From NCBI GenBank assembly GCA_965220285.1, contig OZ244818.1, positions 124,001-188,000 on the forward strand: 64,000 nucleotides of DNA, written 5' to 3'. The stretch comes from Bin5 sp009843665. GTDB taxonomy: Bacteria; Chloroflexota; Anaerolineae; Caldilineales; Caldilineaceae. This document shows, piece after piece, positions 20,802 through 29,422 of the stretch. Positions within the stretch are counted from its first letter, which is position 1. Each line of letters begins with the position of its first letter. A program made the translations under genes and the position numbers. A model generated the notes under the pieces. It saw only the letters and a program-made list of their open reading frames with translations, was not told the origin of the DNA and did no database searches.

Positions 20802-20873
20802 AACAGTTACCTTTCGTCTTGCCAAGAGAACGCGGTTCCACAGAGACAGGTAAGTGTGGCTACCACGCCATTC

Positions 20874-22793
20874 TCAGGTTGCGTCGGTTTGTTGATGCTG
20901 ACCAATATAGCCGATGACTACGATCCGGCGGGCCTTGTCCCAGTCGAAAGCAATGCGAATTGTGTAGCGAGAGTCCTTGTTGCTGCCTGTGCCGACGTGC
21001 CTCTCCAACCAGTATGTTCTGCCTTCAAAACTGGTGGTATACCAAGGCTTGTACTTATGCATCGTCTGTTTGCTTTGACCCCTCTTATAGCGCCAACCAC
21101 AAACTTTCTTAATTGACTTGTCAAAGTCATGTACCTTGACTTCTCCCATTTTGGAACGGTAGAAGGTCGTCGCAAGCCATTCGAGCGCAGCCAATACGTT
21201 GGTGGGCTTTTCATATGGATTATCGTCGATCTCTGATTTCGAGTTGGGCTGAAAATGCAACTCACCTGCGTATTTTTCTTTAGCAAGCGCCACAGCAGTT
21301 CTCACGTCCTCAATTGGTAGAAATTCGTCTTTACTCGGCGGTTTTGCGGTAGCCCCCATCCGCTTGCTCGCTTCTTCGTAAGCGATCCGCCAGAGCCTGA
21401 CAACATCCTGCGACGTCTTCAGTTCGTCGCGAAGCTCCTGAAGCTCTATTCTCAGTAAACTATTCTCCGCCTCCAGGGAGGCGATTACAGTATCCGAATC
21501 GTATTGTGTTTCTGCACCGGGCTCATGAACAGGTGCATCGCTGCGAACATGCATGGATGCATGCGTGGAATCCGGTTCGTCGTCTTCCAAGGCTGATGTG
21601 TCCGAGAGGGACAGTTCAGAGGCGAGCGTGTCCGTGGAAACAGGGGGCCTGGTCGGGACATCGGTTGAAGAAGATGGGTCGTCCGGCTTAGTAGGATCGA
21701 TCTGTGCAGACCCGACGTGATCTTCGCGAGGAGGAAACGTCGATGCGGGGATAAGGGAGACCTGCCCATTGCCTGTGGCTCCCATTACATCGTCATCTTC
21801 ATCGGAGTTGGAAAACAGCTGATAGATTTGTTTGAGACAGCCGAGAATCTGCCGTTGAAGTTCTCCGCGCTGCGGCCAAATGGCTAATTCCTCTTCGATA
21901 GTCGGAGCAGTATCGTGAAGAGGCTTGTAGTCGGTCAGCAAGACCTTCAACGACTCTGTCTTGCGGATTAATTCCGCCATTTCCTCAGGCGTTGCCAGGG
22001 ATTTGCCTGCCTGCCGGTTGGACAGGCGCTCAACTGACCAGGAATCGGGCTCGATCTGAAAGAAGGCCAGTTCACGCCGGACCTCTTGCTTCATCTCAGC
22101 CAGAATTGCATTGTATTTCAGTGTATAGCTGCGTATATTCGTTTTGTGTTGAATGATTTCGGTGGCGGATGCTACGAAGTCGTCCGCTTGCTGCCATTGC
22201 GGCGCGTCTGCGGGCAGGTCGCGCAGTTCCTCGAGCCACTGGTGGAAGAATGCGTCATCCTGAGACTCTGCCGGATCGACATTGTCACGTCCATCAGATT
22301 CTGGCAAATTTCCTGACACACAACACAGCATGAGGGCTACATCGTTTTCTTTGAAATGACTGTGTGAAGCAACGATGCTGGTCTTTTCCCGCCGCCAGAT
22401 GTCGGTATTCCAACTGCCAGCAAAGCGGTTCGCGGAAAAGTCGATGCCTTGGGTTGGCATTTTCAGCTTGGACAGGTGTCCGAATACCTCTTCATAGAGC
22501 TCGGGATGGGAATCGATCCATAATTGCAGTACCGATCCGACAAGCTCAGATGAGACGGGCAGGAGACGAAGAATTTCAGGAAGGAGAAGCCGGTTGTTCG
22601 CCTTATGGGGGTTTTTGAATCCGTCGATATTCACATTCTTGCGCAGGGCCGATTGGAACGATCTCCTAGCATCTGCCCTGGCATTTTTCTTCCACTGCAG
22701 AGCGCGTTGAATCACTTCCGTGCTGAAGTCGTTCGACATCAGTCCGACGATGTATTTCAATTCGGGCGCTGCTTCGCGCATACGGTTCACCAT
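20874..22793 (-). CDS. Unrecognised 639-aa protein with coiled coil and conserved-looking C-terminal domain
   Basis: I do not recognise this protein. Residues 1-330 are predicted mostly helical, with a basic stretch near 35-70 (WKKNARADARRSF, FKNPHKANNRLLLPE). Residues 335-435 are a low-complexity acidic and Ser/Thr/Pro-rich linker. Residues 436-478 look like a coiled coil (LEAENSLLRIELQEL). The last 110 residues form a compact alpha/beta domain: YRSKMGEVKV, CGWRYKRGQSKQTM, then strands RYTIRIAFDWD and RIVVIGYIGQHQ. The pattern of strand, charged turn and VIGYIGxH resembles short domains at the ends of uncharacterised, often mobile, bacterial proteins. There is no signal peptide or TM helix. 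Its base composition appears lower in G+C than its neighbours, which suggests transfer. ATG 22793 follows AGGA at a usable distance. Confidence 0.6.
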   Translation of the reverse strand: MVNRMREAAPELKYIVGLMSNDFSTEVIQRALQWKKNARADARRSFQSALRKNVNIDGFKNPHKANNRLLLPEILRLLPVSSELVGSVLQLWIDSHPELYEEVFGHLSKLKMPTQGIDFSANRFAGSWNTDIWRREKTSIVASHSHFKENDVALMLCCVSGNLPESDGRDNVDPAESQDDAFFHQWLEELRDLPADAPQWQQADDFVASATEIIQHKTNIRSYTLKYNAILAEMKQEVRRELAFFQIEPDSWSVERLSNRQAGKSLATPEEMAELIRKTESLKVLLTDYKPLHDTAPTIEEELAIWPQRGELQRQILGCLKQIYQLFSNSDEDDDVMGATGNGQVSLIPASTFPPREDHVGSAQIDPTKPDDPSSSTDVPTRPPVSTDTLASELSLSDTSALEDDEPDSTHASMHVRSDAPVHEPGAETQYDSDTVIASLEAENSLLRIELQELRDELKTSQDVVRLWRIAYEEASKRMGATAKPPSKDEFLPIEDVRTAVALAKEKYAGELHFQPNSKSEIDDNPYEKPTNVLAALEWLATTFYRSKMGEVKVHDFDKSIKKVCGWRYKRGQSKQTMHKYKPWYTTSFEGRTYWLERHVGTGSNKDSRYTIRIAFDWDKARRIVVIGYIGQHQQTDAT

Positions 22794-22850
22794 TTCACGT
22801 CCTGGCAGGGCATGTTGAACTTGCAGCCCCCTAAAGGACGGGTGAAAACG

Positions 22851-22907
22851 AGAAGAGAAAAGCTGGGGGCCGGTGCAGTGAGCAACCGAACCCCCCGCTT
22901 CTCTCTC
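22851..22907 (-). terminator. Probable terminator of the lipoprotein-kinase operon
   Basis: Read on the minus strand, GAGAGAAGCGGGGGG pairs imperfectly with CCCCCAGCTTTTCTCTTC around a 21-base loop, followed by TCGTTTTC. It is placed just after the lipoprotein stop. The tail is a poor T-run. Confidence 0.45.
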
Positions 22908-22933
22908 CTCAATTTGGGGTCACTCAGTAGAGA

Positions 22934-23830
22934 CTATTCGGGTCGGAAGGTACCGACAATTGCTTTGATCTCGTTCGCCCGATTCTGGACCTGGTTTTGG
23001 GGTACGGCTACAACCAAGATGTAGGCCGTATCGTTTGCCCGCAAAGCAGTGATGGTGATGTGGGCATCGAACAGACCCTGACTGGCCAGATCGGCGGTGG
23101 CAACGCCACTAATCGAGGGCAGGTTGTTGGTCGTGCCGGCCTCAAGGCTCTTCACTTCCACGGGTATAGGCAAGGGAAGACCTTCCAGCTGCTTCTCCAG
23201 CCATTCCACCAATCTTTCGGACGAGATGTCGTCGTCGAGGCCGGGGAAGATACCGACGCCGGCCATGGCGGCGATGGGCGGCCTGGAGAAGATGGCCAGT
23301 TGTACTGCGAGGTGGCCGGCGTTCTCGCCGCCGGGGCCTGTGAGGGCGTCGTCCACCTGTTTGGCTGCGTCGGGGCTGACGAAGCGCATGATCTGGCTCA
23401 GCTGGCCGCTCTGAAGGTCAAAGACGGACCATCCGCGCGGGACGGCGAAGGAGTAGCCGAGGCGATCGTTCTTGACCGCTGCCCAGCCGCTGGGAATGCT
23501 TACCTTGGGTACGGGGGCGGGTGTAGCGGTTGGCGCGGGCGTGTCGGTGGGTTCGGGCTCGGGCTCGGGTGTAGCGGTCGGCTCCGGCTCAGGTGTGTCG
23601 GTCGGAGGCACCGGCGTGGGCGTATCAGTCGGAGGCACCGGTGTATCCGTTGGCGGAACGGGGGTATCGGTTGGCGGGACAGGCGTATCGGTTGGCTCGG
23701 CCTGCTGCCTTCTGTTACAGCCGGCCAATGCCAGGGCTGCCACCAGTACGATCAGAACGACCAAGTAGGATGATTTCGCCGTTGAGAATCGGCTCAACCA
23801 CCTGGTTCGTTCAACTGTAGAGTTCTGCAT
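22934..23830 (-). CDS. Lipoprotein with TDTPVPP repeats and a PsbP/DUF1795-like domain
   Basis: A 298-residue secreted protein. A basic N-terminus and a hydrophobic stretch end at LALAGC (Cys38), a lipobox, so it should be lipid-anchored. Residues 45-110 are tandem Pro/Thr repeats of the TDTPVPP/TPEPEPT type, a stalk common in Chloroflexota exported proteins. Residues 112-298 start with WAAVKNDRLGYSFAVPRGWSV, typical of PsbP/DUF1795-like domains, and end GTFRPE. It follows the Ser/Thr kinase by 22 bp on the same strand and is probably in its operon. It could be a surface sensor partner of the kinase, which is inference. Confidence 0.8.
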   Translation of the reverse strand: MQNSTVERTRWLSRFSTAKSSYLVVLIVLVAALALAGCNRRQQAEPTDTPVPPTDTPVPPTDTPVPPTDTPTPVPPTDTPEPEPTATPEPEPEPTDTPAPTATPAPVPKVSIPSGWAAVKNDRLGYSFAVPRGWSVFDLQSGQLSQIMRFVSPDAAKQVDDALTGPGGENAGHLAVQLAIFSRPPIAAMAGVGIFPGLDDDISSERLVEWLEKQLEGLPLPIPVEVKSLEAGTTNNLPSISGVATADLASQGLFDAHITITALRANDTAYILVVAVPQNQVQNRANEIKAIVGTFRPE

Positions 23831-23852
23831 CTTAGTCCTCCATTGTGGATAG

Positions 23853-25910
23853 TTAGAGCCGCAACTGCGACTTCATGAAACTGATTGTGTCTTGTAAATC
23901 ACTATTGTATATCAGCAACCCCCCTTCAAACGATTGTAAAATACCGTTAGCCTCTACCGGCTGGCCAGACGCCCAACCCAACGCCTGTCTCACAAACAGG
24001 CTTTCGGCCCATATCTGCCCGATGCCGCGTACCGGCTGATACAGGTCTTCTGCGGGTGACAAAAGGTCTGGGGAATCGACTTTTTCCTGCATTCCCTCTC
24101 GCCAAGCATGTTCTCGCTGTTCCCACTCATCGTTGCTGAAATAACGCAGATAGACGATGGGTTTGTCCAAGCGGCCAAGAGCCATGCCGGTCTGGAAAAA
24201 CTGCGTTTCAAACGCCAGGAAGACCGGCACGCCTCTGGGGCAACCGAGCTCCTGAGCGATCGACTCATTTTCGCCGAGATAGTTTTCAAACTCAGCTGCT
24301 GTCTGATACTGGCAGGTGCCGGCGGCATCTCTTACAGGTACGGCGGGTGCTGCGGAAGGGGCCTGCGATTCAGAACCGGTGGATGAGGAAGCCGAGCTTT
24401 CTGCCGTCGCCTCCGCATTCAGGCCTTGAGCTTCGTTGGGACGCGATTCGGCAGCAGGCACGGCGGGGGCAAGCGCGCCGGAATTGGTCTGATTCTGTGC
24501 GGCACTTGACGCTAACCCTCCCAGCAGCGCTTCGCGGATGAAACCACTCATTGCCAGCAAGCCAAAAATAAGGACTACGGCCAAGACTGCGGCAATCAAG
24601 GGTTTTCGCGAACGCCTGGAAGCGACAGTCGGGACAGTTGGGGAGACCTGACCGCCGGGCCGTTGCGGGATGATGTTCTCCGGCATCGCCCCATCGAGCC
24701 GGCTCTCGGCGCCGGCAACGATAACTGTGTCCGTCGTATTCGAGGGAGACGGAGGCGGTCCGACCGATGGCAGGGAAACAAGTGTAAGTGTAGAGGTCTG
24801 CTCGGCGAGGGAACTTTCCAGGGAAGCAAGCAGGCCTGCAGTAGCCGTCAAATCGTCGGCCATTTCGCGGGCGACGGCGTAGCGGTCATACGGATTCTTG
24901 GCAAGGCTGCGGCGGAGCACCTCGACGAGACCCGGGGGGAGGGAGGCGAGCAGATCGTCGGGCAAGGCAAGAGAGGCGTATACGTGGGCGTGCAGGATCT
25001 GTGTTGTCGAGCCGGTGAAAGGAGGGCGGCCGACCAAGCATCGGTAGAGGACTGCCCCTAGAGCATAGATGTCGGCACGTCCGGTCACTTCGCGACTGCC
25101 CGCACACTGTTCCGGAGCCATGTAGGCAGGTGTGCCGATTGTGCGTCCCACATTGGTCAGCTCCGGCATATCGAGGGCACGAGCGATTCCAAAGTCGGAC
25201 AGAAGGGGTGCTACCGGCAACTCTACGGCGGATTGACTGAGCGGATACTCTCCACTTGACGGCGAGCCGATCAGGATTTTTTCTGCTTCGTGTACAGCTG
25301 AGGCAGAAAGAGAATCGGTGTGTTCGCTACCGAATGCGGCAGGGTCAACGGGGCGCAGCAGGATGTTACCGGGCTTTACGTCCCGGTGGATGATTTCGTG
25401 CTGGTGGGCGTAATCCAGGGCACGGGCGATTGGTGCCAAGATGTTGCAGCATTCGGCGACGCTGAGGCGTCCGCGGCGCTTGAGAAGCTGGTCCAAGCTA
25501 TCACCGTCAACCAGTTCCATGGCGATATATGCGGCGCCATCGCCCGATGAATCGCCCACTTGCAGGGTTTTTACGATGTGCGGGTGCCTCAAGCTGGCGA
25601 CAGTACGGGCCTCGACCTGAAAGCGGCTGCGAACAGCGTCATCGGCGTCGTGTGACAAGATTTTGAGGGCGACTGTACGTTCCTGGATCTGATCGTAACC
25701 GCGGTAAACGCTGGCGGCGCCGCCGCTCCCCAGCCGATCGCCTACCAGGTATCTGCCGATCTGGCGGCCGGTCATGACACCACCGGACGCTTGAGGGACA
25801 TCCGGGCCCAGGTCAGCAGGCTTCCCGGTGCGGTTCTCGCCCGTTACGTTTACTTCTTGCGGCTCTGACCTAACGGCGGCGCCGACAGGTCCCTTGTGCT
25901 CCGTTACCAT
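23853..25910 (-). CDS. Transmembrane Hanks-type serine/threonine protein kinase
   Basis: A 685-residue receptor-like kinase. The catalytic domain (about residues 52-360) has the glycine loop LGSGGAASVY, Lys83 (VALKIL), HRDVKPGN with catalytic Asp177, DFG at 239-241, GTPAYMAPEQ and DIYALG. About 45 residues (189-236), Ser-rich, are inserted between the catalytic loop and DFG, which is unusual. After a Pro/Thr linker comes one TM helix (about 438-457) and an outer domain to 685 with no recognised fold. It lies upstream of a lipoprotein gene and is divergent from an FHA-domain regulator, so a phosphorylation-dependent signalling unit is likely. Confidence 0.93.
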   Translation of the reverse strand: MVTEHKGPVGAAVRSEPQEVNVTGENRTGKPADLGPDVPQASGGVMTGRQIGRYLVGDRLGSGGAASVYRGYDQIQERTVALKILSHDADDAVRSRFQVEARTVASLRHPHIVKTLQVGDSSGDGAAYIAMELVDGDSLDQLLKRRGRLSVAECCNILAPIARALDYAHQHEIIHRDVKPGNILLRPVDPAAFGSEHTDSLSASAVHEAEKILIGSPSSGEYPLSQSAVELPVAPLLSDFGIARALDMPELTNVGRTIGTPAYMAPEQCAGSREVTGRADIYALGAVLYRCLVGRPPFTGSTTQILHAHVYASLALPDDLLASLPPGLVEVLRRSLAKNPYDRYAVAREMADDLTATAGLLASLESSLAEQTSTLTLVSLPSVGPPPSPSNTTDTVIVAGAESRLDGAMPENIIPQRPGGQVSPTVPTVASRRSRKPLIAAVLAVVLIFGLLAMSGFIREALLGGLASSAAQNQTNSGALAPAVPAAESRPNEAQGLNAEATAESSASSSTGSESQAPSAAPAVPVRDAAGTCQYQTAAEFENYLGENESIAQELGCPRGVPVFLAFETQFFQTGMALGRLDKPIVYLRYFSNDEWEQREHAWREGMQEKVDSPDLLSPAEDLYQPVRGIGQIWAESLFVRQALGWASGQPVEANGILQSFEGGLLIYNSDLQDTISFMKSQLRL

Positions 25911-26389
25911 AGTTGATCAGTAGAATCACGCGCGTTCTCGATCCGAACATCGCTTACGCAGTGCACCGGTGCTGGTGCAAATAAGCTTGGCTCCGCCTGG
26001 CTTTGGATGACTTTGATCGAGGCTAGAGTGTATAGTTGCGGGTTCGCTACCCGAAGGCGGCGCCCTGAAGACTTGCATTCCGACCAGTCCGGCGCGTCAA
26101 CAGTGACGCGGTCCTTGCAGGGCGCGAAGGTTGAAAATCTACTTTTCGCGCACTATAATACCAGAGAAACTGGATTAGGGAAACACGAAACCAAAAGCGC
26201 GAAGTCTAAAGGGGTTTGTTGCTAGAAGGCTCAAGACTATGGGGCGCCGAAATGCTTTGGTCGAGAGGGTAGAATCGGTGTTGGTGAAAAGGGGGCCTAA
26301 TCTGCCGTCAAGGATCTCTCATTCATTTTCCGGTTCCTACGAGCTCTGACCCGGGCTTTTGGCCTTTCTACAAGGCAATTGGAGTAGAG
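25911..26389 (+). other. Divergent intergenic region between kinase and FHA regulator
   Basis: A 479-bp region with no supported gene. It contains a strong plus-strand promoter at 26131-26159 (listed). No equally good promoter was found for the kinase on the minus strand. A short open frame at 26007-26225 has no database-like features and overlaps the promoter, so it was not called. Confidence 0.55.
26131..26159 (+). promoter_or_regulatory. Sigma-70 promoter for the FHA regulator
   Basis: TTGAAA (26131-26136) and a perfect TATAAT (26154-26159) are separated by 17 bp. Transcription would begin near 26166, giving a leader of about 220 bases before the ATG at 26390. Confidence 0.7.
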
Positions 26390-27052
26390 ATGCGCGCAAG
26401 TCAGAACGCGAGACTGGTCTGCCTTAGCGGGCCGGATGCAGGGACGGAATACGAACTCTCCAGGGAGCAGACGTTGATTGGGCGTTCTACCAACGCGTCA
26501 GTCGTTGTGAACGATGGATTTGCAAGCCGGCAGCACGCGGAGCTTCACTTTATTGAGAACGCCTACCGTCTGCACGACCTGGAAAGCAAGAACGGAGTTT
26601 TTGTCAACGGGAACCGTCTGTCGCCGGGAGCGACAGCATGGCTTGAGGATGGCGACGAGCTTCAGTTTGCGGCTACGCGATACCGATTCCACGATCCTTC
26701 GGCCACGATTACTGCGCCCTATCTCGAAGCTCTACCAGAGCCGGGCATTCGAGTCGACTCGGCGACACGCCAGGTCTTTATAGACGGCGAGGTGCTGTTG
26801 CCCCCTCTCAGCGTGAAGCAGTTCGATCTCCTGTGGTACCTCTACCAGAATCGGGGGCGTGTGGTCAGCAAGGATGAGCTTGCGACCCACATCTGGTCGG
26901 AGGTTGACGGGGACGTTTTTGACGCCAGCATCGACCGTATGGTCAGCAGGGTGCGAAACCGCATTGAGAAGGCCTCTGAGACGCAAGGGGCGTCCGAGTC
27001 GCGATTCATTGTAACGGTGCGGGGTTTCGGCTATCAGCTGACAGAAGGATAG
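26390..27052 (+). CDS. FHA-domain winged-helix transcriptional regulator
   Basis: A 220-residue cytoplasmic protein. Residues 8-95 are an FHA phosphothreonine-binding domain with the key residues in place: GRS (31-33), SRQH (46-49) and SKNGVFVNG (66-74). Residues about 115-218 are an OmpR/PhoB-type winged helix, from FIDGEVLLPPLSVKQFDLL to FIVTVRGFGYQL. It has no receiver domain, so input should be a phosphothreonine ligand rather than a phosphorylated Asp. The kinase encoded divergently next door is the obvious candidate partner. The ATG follows GGAGTAGAG. Such FHA-winged-helix fusions occur in Chloroflexota but few have been studied. Confidence 0.9.
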   Translation: MRASQNARLVCLSGPDAGTEYELSREQTLIGRSTNASVVVNDGFASRQHAELHFIENAYRLHDLESKNGVFVNGNRLSPGATAWLEDGDELQFAATRYRFHDPSATITAPYLEALPEPGIRVDSATRQVFIDGEVLLPPLSVKQFDLLWYLYQNRGRVVSKDELATHIWSEVDGDVFDASIDRMVSRVRNRIEKASETQGASESRFIVTVRGFGYQLTEG

Positions 27053-27397
27053 CGGTCCGGCGCCCGCCGGAATTGACTGATGTAACCCGCTACTCCTCGC
27101 GAAGGCAACTGAAATGGCGGGGAGAAGCTCCTCGGACGCGAATTGAAGAGGTTGCGCCTCTTCTCTCACTTTTGTCCTCACTTTCCACTCGTACCAATCC
27201 GAACCGATCGAGTCCTGGCAAGGACAGTTGTCCCGCGCTGCGGAGGCACGCTGCCGTAAGCAAATGGTCCGAGTTGTGTTGCGGAAGGTTCAGGATTGAA
27301 GGGGCCAAGCGGGCATATCCTAACTGCAGAGCCGGATGGACATTGAAACATAGGCGCGCCCGGCATGTAATTCGGTAGTTTTCAAAAGGGAAAGGAT
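27053..27397 (+). other. Intergenic region upstream of the ECF sigma gene
   Basis: A 345-bp stretch between the FHA regulator and the sigma factor. No gene, hairpin terminator or convincing promoter was seen. If the sigma factor controls itself, its promoter would lie here. Confidence 0.4.
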
Positions 27398-27403
27398 ATG
27401 CTG

Positions 27404-28099
27404 ATGTCAACGATACAGAGCGAACTGGTCCTGAGAGAAACCGGTTTTGATGGGGTGCGCAGGCGGCGAGAGAGCACACGTTTGGAGTCAGAGTTCGGCG
27501 GCGGCTTTACGGCCACTGATGTCAGAGACCGGGGAGGATGGCCGCAGAGCCTGATCTCGGCCGCCCGGGATGGGGACGGTCAGGCGTTCCAGGGCCTGGT
27601 TGAGGGAAATTGGGGCCCGGCAGTGCGACTGGCGCGCAGCATATTGCAGACTGAGGAGGCTGCGGCCGACGCGGTACAGGAAGCGTTGATCAAGGTCCAC
27701 CGGGCGATGCCTCGATTCAAAGACGGCAATTTCAGGGCGTGGCTGCTACGGATCGTGTCCAACACATGCTACGACCATCTGAGGAGCCAGAAACGCCGAG
27801 GCGCCTTAAGTCTTGACCAGATGATCGAGGAGTCCGACTATGAAGCAGCGGCGTCGAGCTGCGAACAGAACCCGGAGCGATACGCGCTGCGGCGCGAGCA
27901 GCTCGCGGGTCTTGGGAGGTTGATAGAAGGGCTCCCCGCCTGGTACCGGGACGTGGTGGTCCTGGTGGACGTTCACGGTTACGATTATGGGGAGGCTGCG
28001 GCCCATCTGAGGCTGCCGCGGGGCACGGTCAAGTCGAGGTTGAGCCGCGCCCGCGCACATCTGCGAGATCAACTGGCGACGGCAGACCTGCTGTCCTGA
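27404..28099 (+). CDS. ECF-family RNA polymerase sigma factor
   Basis: A 231-residue group 4 sigma factor. An N-terminal extension of about 45 residues precedes region 2 (FQGLVEGNWGPAVRLARSI, DAVQEALIKVHRAMPRF), which binds core polymerase and the -10 element. Region 4 near the C-terminus (YDYGEAAAHLRLPRGTVKSRLSRAR) carries the -35-binding helix-turn-helix. The ATG at 27404 has AAAGG 8 bp upstream and is preferred to the ATG at 27398, which is only 2 bp from it. No anti-sigma gene follows, because the next gene is convergent. With the FHA regulator and kinase it forms a regulatory cluster. Confidence 0.92.
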   Translation: MSTIQSELVLRETGFDGVRRRRESTRLESEFGGGFTATDVRDRGGWPQSLISAARDGDGQAFQGLVEGNWGPAVRLARSILQTEEAAADAVQEALIKVHRAMPRFKDGNFRAWLLRIVSNTCYDHLRSQKRRGALSLDQMIEESDYEAAASSCEQNPERYALRREQLAGLGRLIEGLPAWYRDVVVLVDVHGYDYGEAAAHLRLPRGTVKSRLSRARAHLRDQLATADLLS

Positions 28100-28155
28100 G
28101 CGCCGGTTGGCCTGATCTGCGGGATGGAAATGGTCCAAAGGCCCTGCCCGACACC

Positions 28156-29316
28156 TTAACCGCCCAGACCTTCGATACCTGCCCGCAATCTGTCAATGTC
28201 GTTTTCATCATTGAAGAAGTGGGAGGAGACCCTAATCAGGTCCGGATCGGGCACGGAACGGATGAGAACGCCGGCCTCTGCCAGGCGTTCGACGGCCGCT
28301 GACGGGGTTATTCCATCGATGGTGAAGCTGGTCAGTCCGGCATGCGTCGGTGTGTGGAGCAGGCGGACGGCAGGAATGGCCGAGAGGACCTCACGGGTGA
28401 GTCGGGTCACCTTCTGCGTGCGGTCATACACCCAGTCCAAGCCCAATTCCTCGAGCCACTGCAGACCGCTCCACATGCCGGCCATGGCGGGTCGGTAGGT
28501 GGTGCCGACCTCGTAGCGTTTGGCTCCGTTTGGCGGCAAGAATATTCCGGTCTCGTCGTAGGCCCCGCCGTCGCGCAGGCTGGGGTAGCCCACGTAGGTC
28601 TGCAGCAGGTCTCCGATTCGCTCCCTGTTGACGTAGAGGGCGCCGATCCCCTCCGGCCCGCAGAGCCACTTCTGGCCGGGAATGGCGTAGAAGTCGGCTC
28701 CTGAGGAAGACATATCGAGGTGCATGGCGCCGCCGGACTGGGCCCCATCGACTGCGAGCAAACCGCCGTGAGGGTGAACAAGGTCGGCGAGACGGTCTAT
28801 GGGCAGGATGGCTCCGGTCTTCCACGAGACGTGGGCGACCGAAACGAGTTTGGTGCGGGGGCCGATGACGCGGTCGAATTTGGCGAGGATGGTCTCCTCA
28901 TCGTCCTCTTTGTTGAGGGAAACCATGCGCACCTTCAGGTTGAAGCGCCTGGCCGCGGCGTAGACGGGCAAGAGCCCGCCGGGATGCTCCCAGGAGTTGG
29001 TGACGATCTCGTCTCCGGGCCGGTATTGAACACCCCAGGTTGCGATATTCATGCCGTCGGTGGTGTGATGGGTGAGGGCGACTTCATCTGACTCGCATCC
29101 AAATACGCGGGCGAAGCCGGCGCGCAGAGAGGCTCCAACCGACTGGCCGGATTCGCCCATGCTTGCCAGGCGTCCGATTTCCAGCTGCTGTCGGCTCTCT
29201 TCCTCGATTGCCGTCGCCGCGGCGCGACTGAGCGGACCGTAGCTTCCTGTGTTCAGGTAGGTGGAGGTCAGTACGGCGGGAAGTTCACTTCTGACTGCTG
29301 ATAGGTTTGGTGACAT
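28156..29316 (-). CDS. Class V aminotransferase-fold PLP enzyme (isopenicillin N epimerase/cysteine desulfurase-like)
   Basis: A 386-residue fold-type I PLP enzyme. It has YLNTGSYGPLS near the start, HHTTDGMN (cofactor phosphate region), Asp190 and Gln193 in LAVDGAQSGGA, and the Schiff-base Lys216 in IPGQKWLCGPEG. The GPEGxG context is typical of the isopenicillin-N-epimerase-like branch and of SufS-like enzymes, but no active-site cysteine loop of a desulfurase is evident. Substrate is unknown. It lies 106 bp downstream of two metallophosphoesterase genes on the same strand. Confidence 0.85.
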   Translation of the reverse strand: MSPNLSAVRSELPAVLTSTYLNTGSYGPLSRAAATAIEEESRQQLEIGRLASMGESGQSVGASLRAGFARVFGCESDEVALTHHTTDGMNIATWGVQYRPGDEIVTNSWEHPGGLLPVYAAARRFNLKVRMVSLNKEDDEETILAKFDRVIGPRTKLVSVAHVSWKTGAILPIDRLADLVHPHGGLLAVDGAQSGGAMHLDMSSSGADFYAIPGQKWLCGPEGIGALYVNRERIGDLLQTYVGYPSLRDGGAYDETGIFLPPNGAKRYEVGTTYRPAMAGMWSGLQWLEELGLDWVYDRTQKVTRLTREVLSAIPAVRLLHTPTHAGLTSFTIDGITPSAAVERLAEAGVLIRSVPDPDLIRVSSHFFNDENDIDRLRAGIEGLGG

Positions 29317-29422
29317 TCTCTTTTGTCTCGTTTGAATGACTGTCTGAATTTGGCCGGCGTCTCAACAGTTACAGGTTCAGTGCGGTGCCTAGAGTCAAAA
29401 TTGCCTAAGCGAGTTAGAAAGA

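Noticed and set aside
26007..26225. Small 72-codon gene upstream of the FHA regulator
   Set aside because: It overlaps a strong promoter, has no ribosome-binding site and shows no protein-like pattern.
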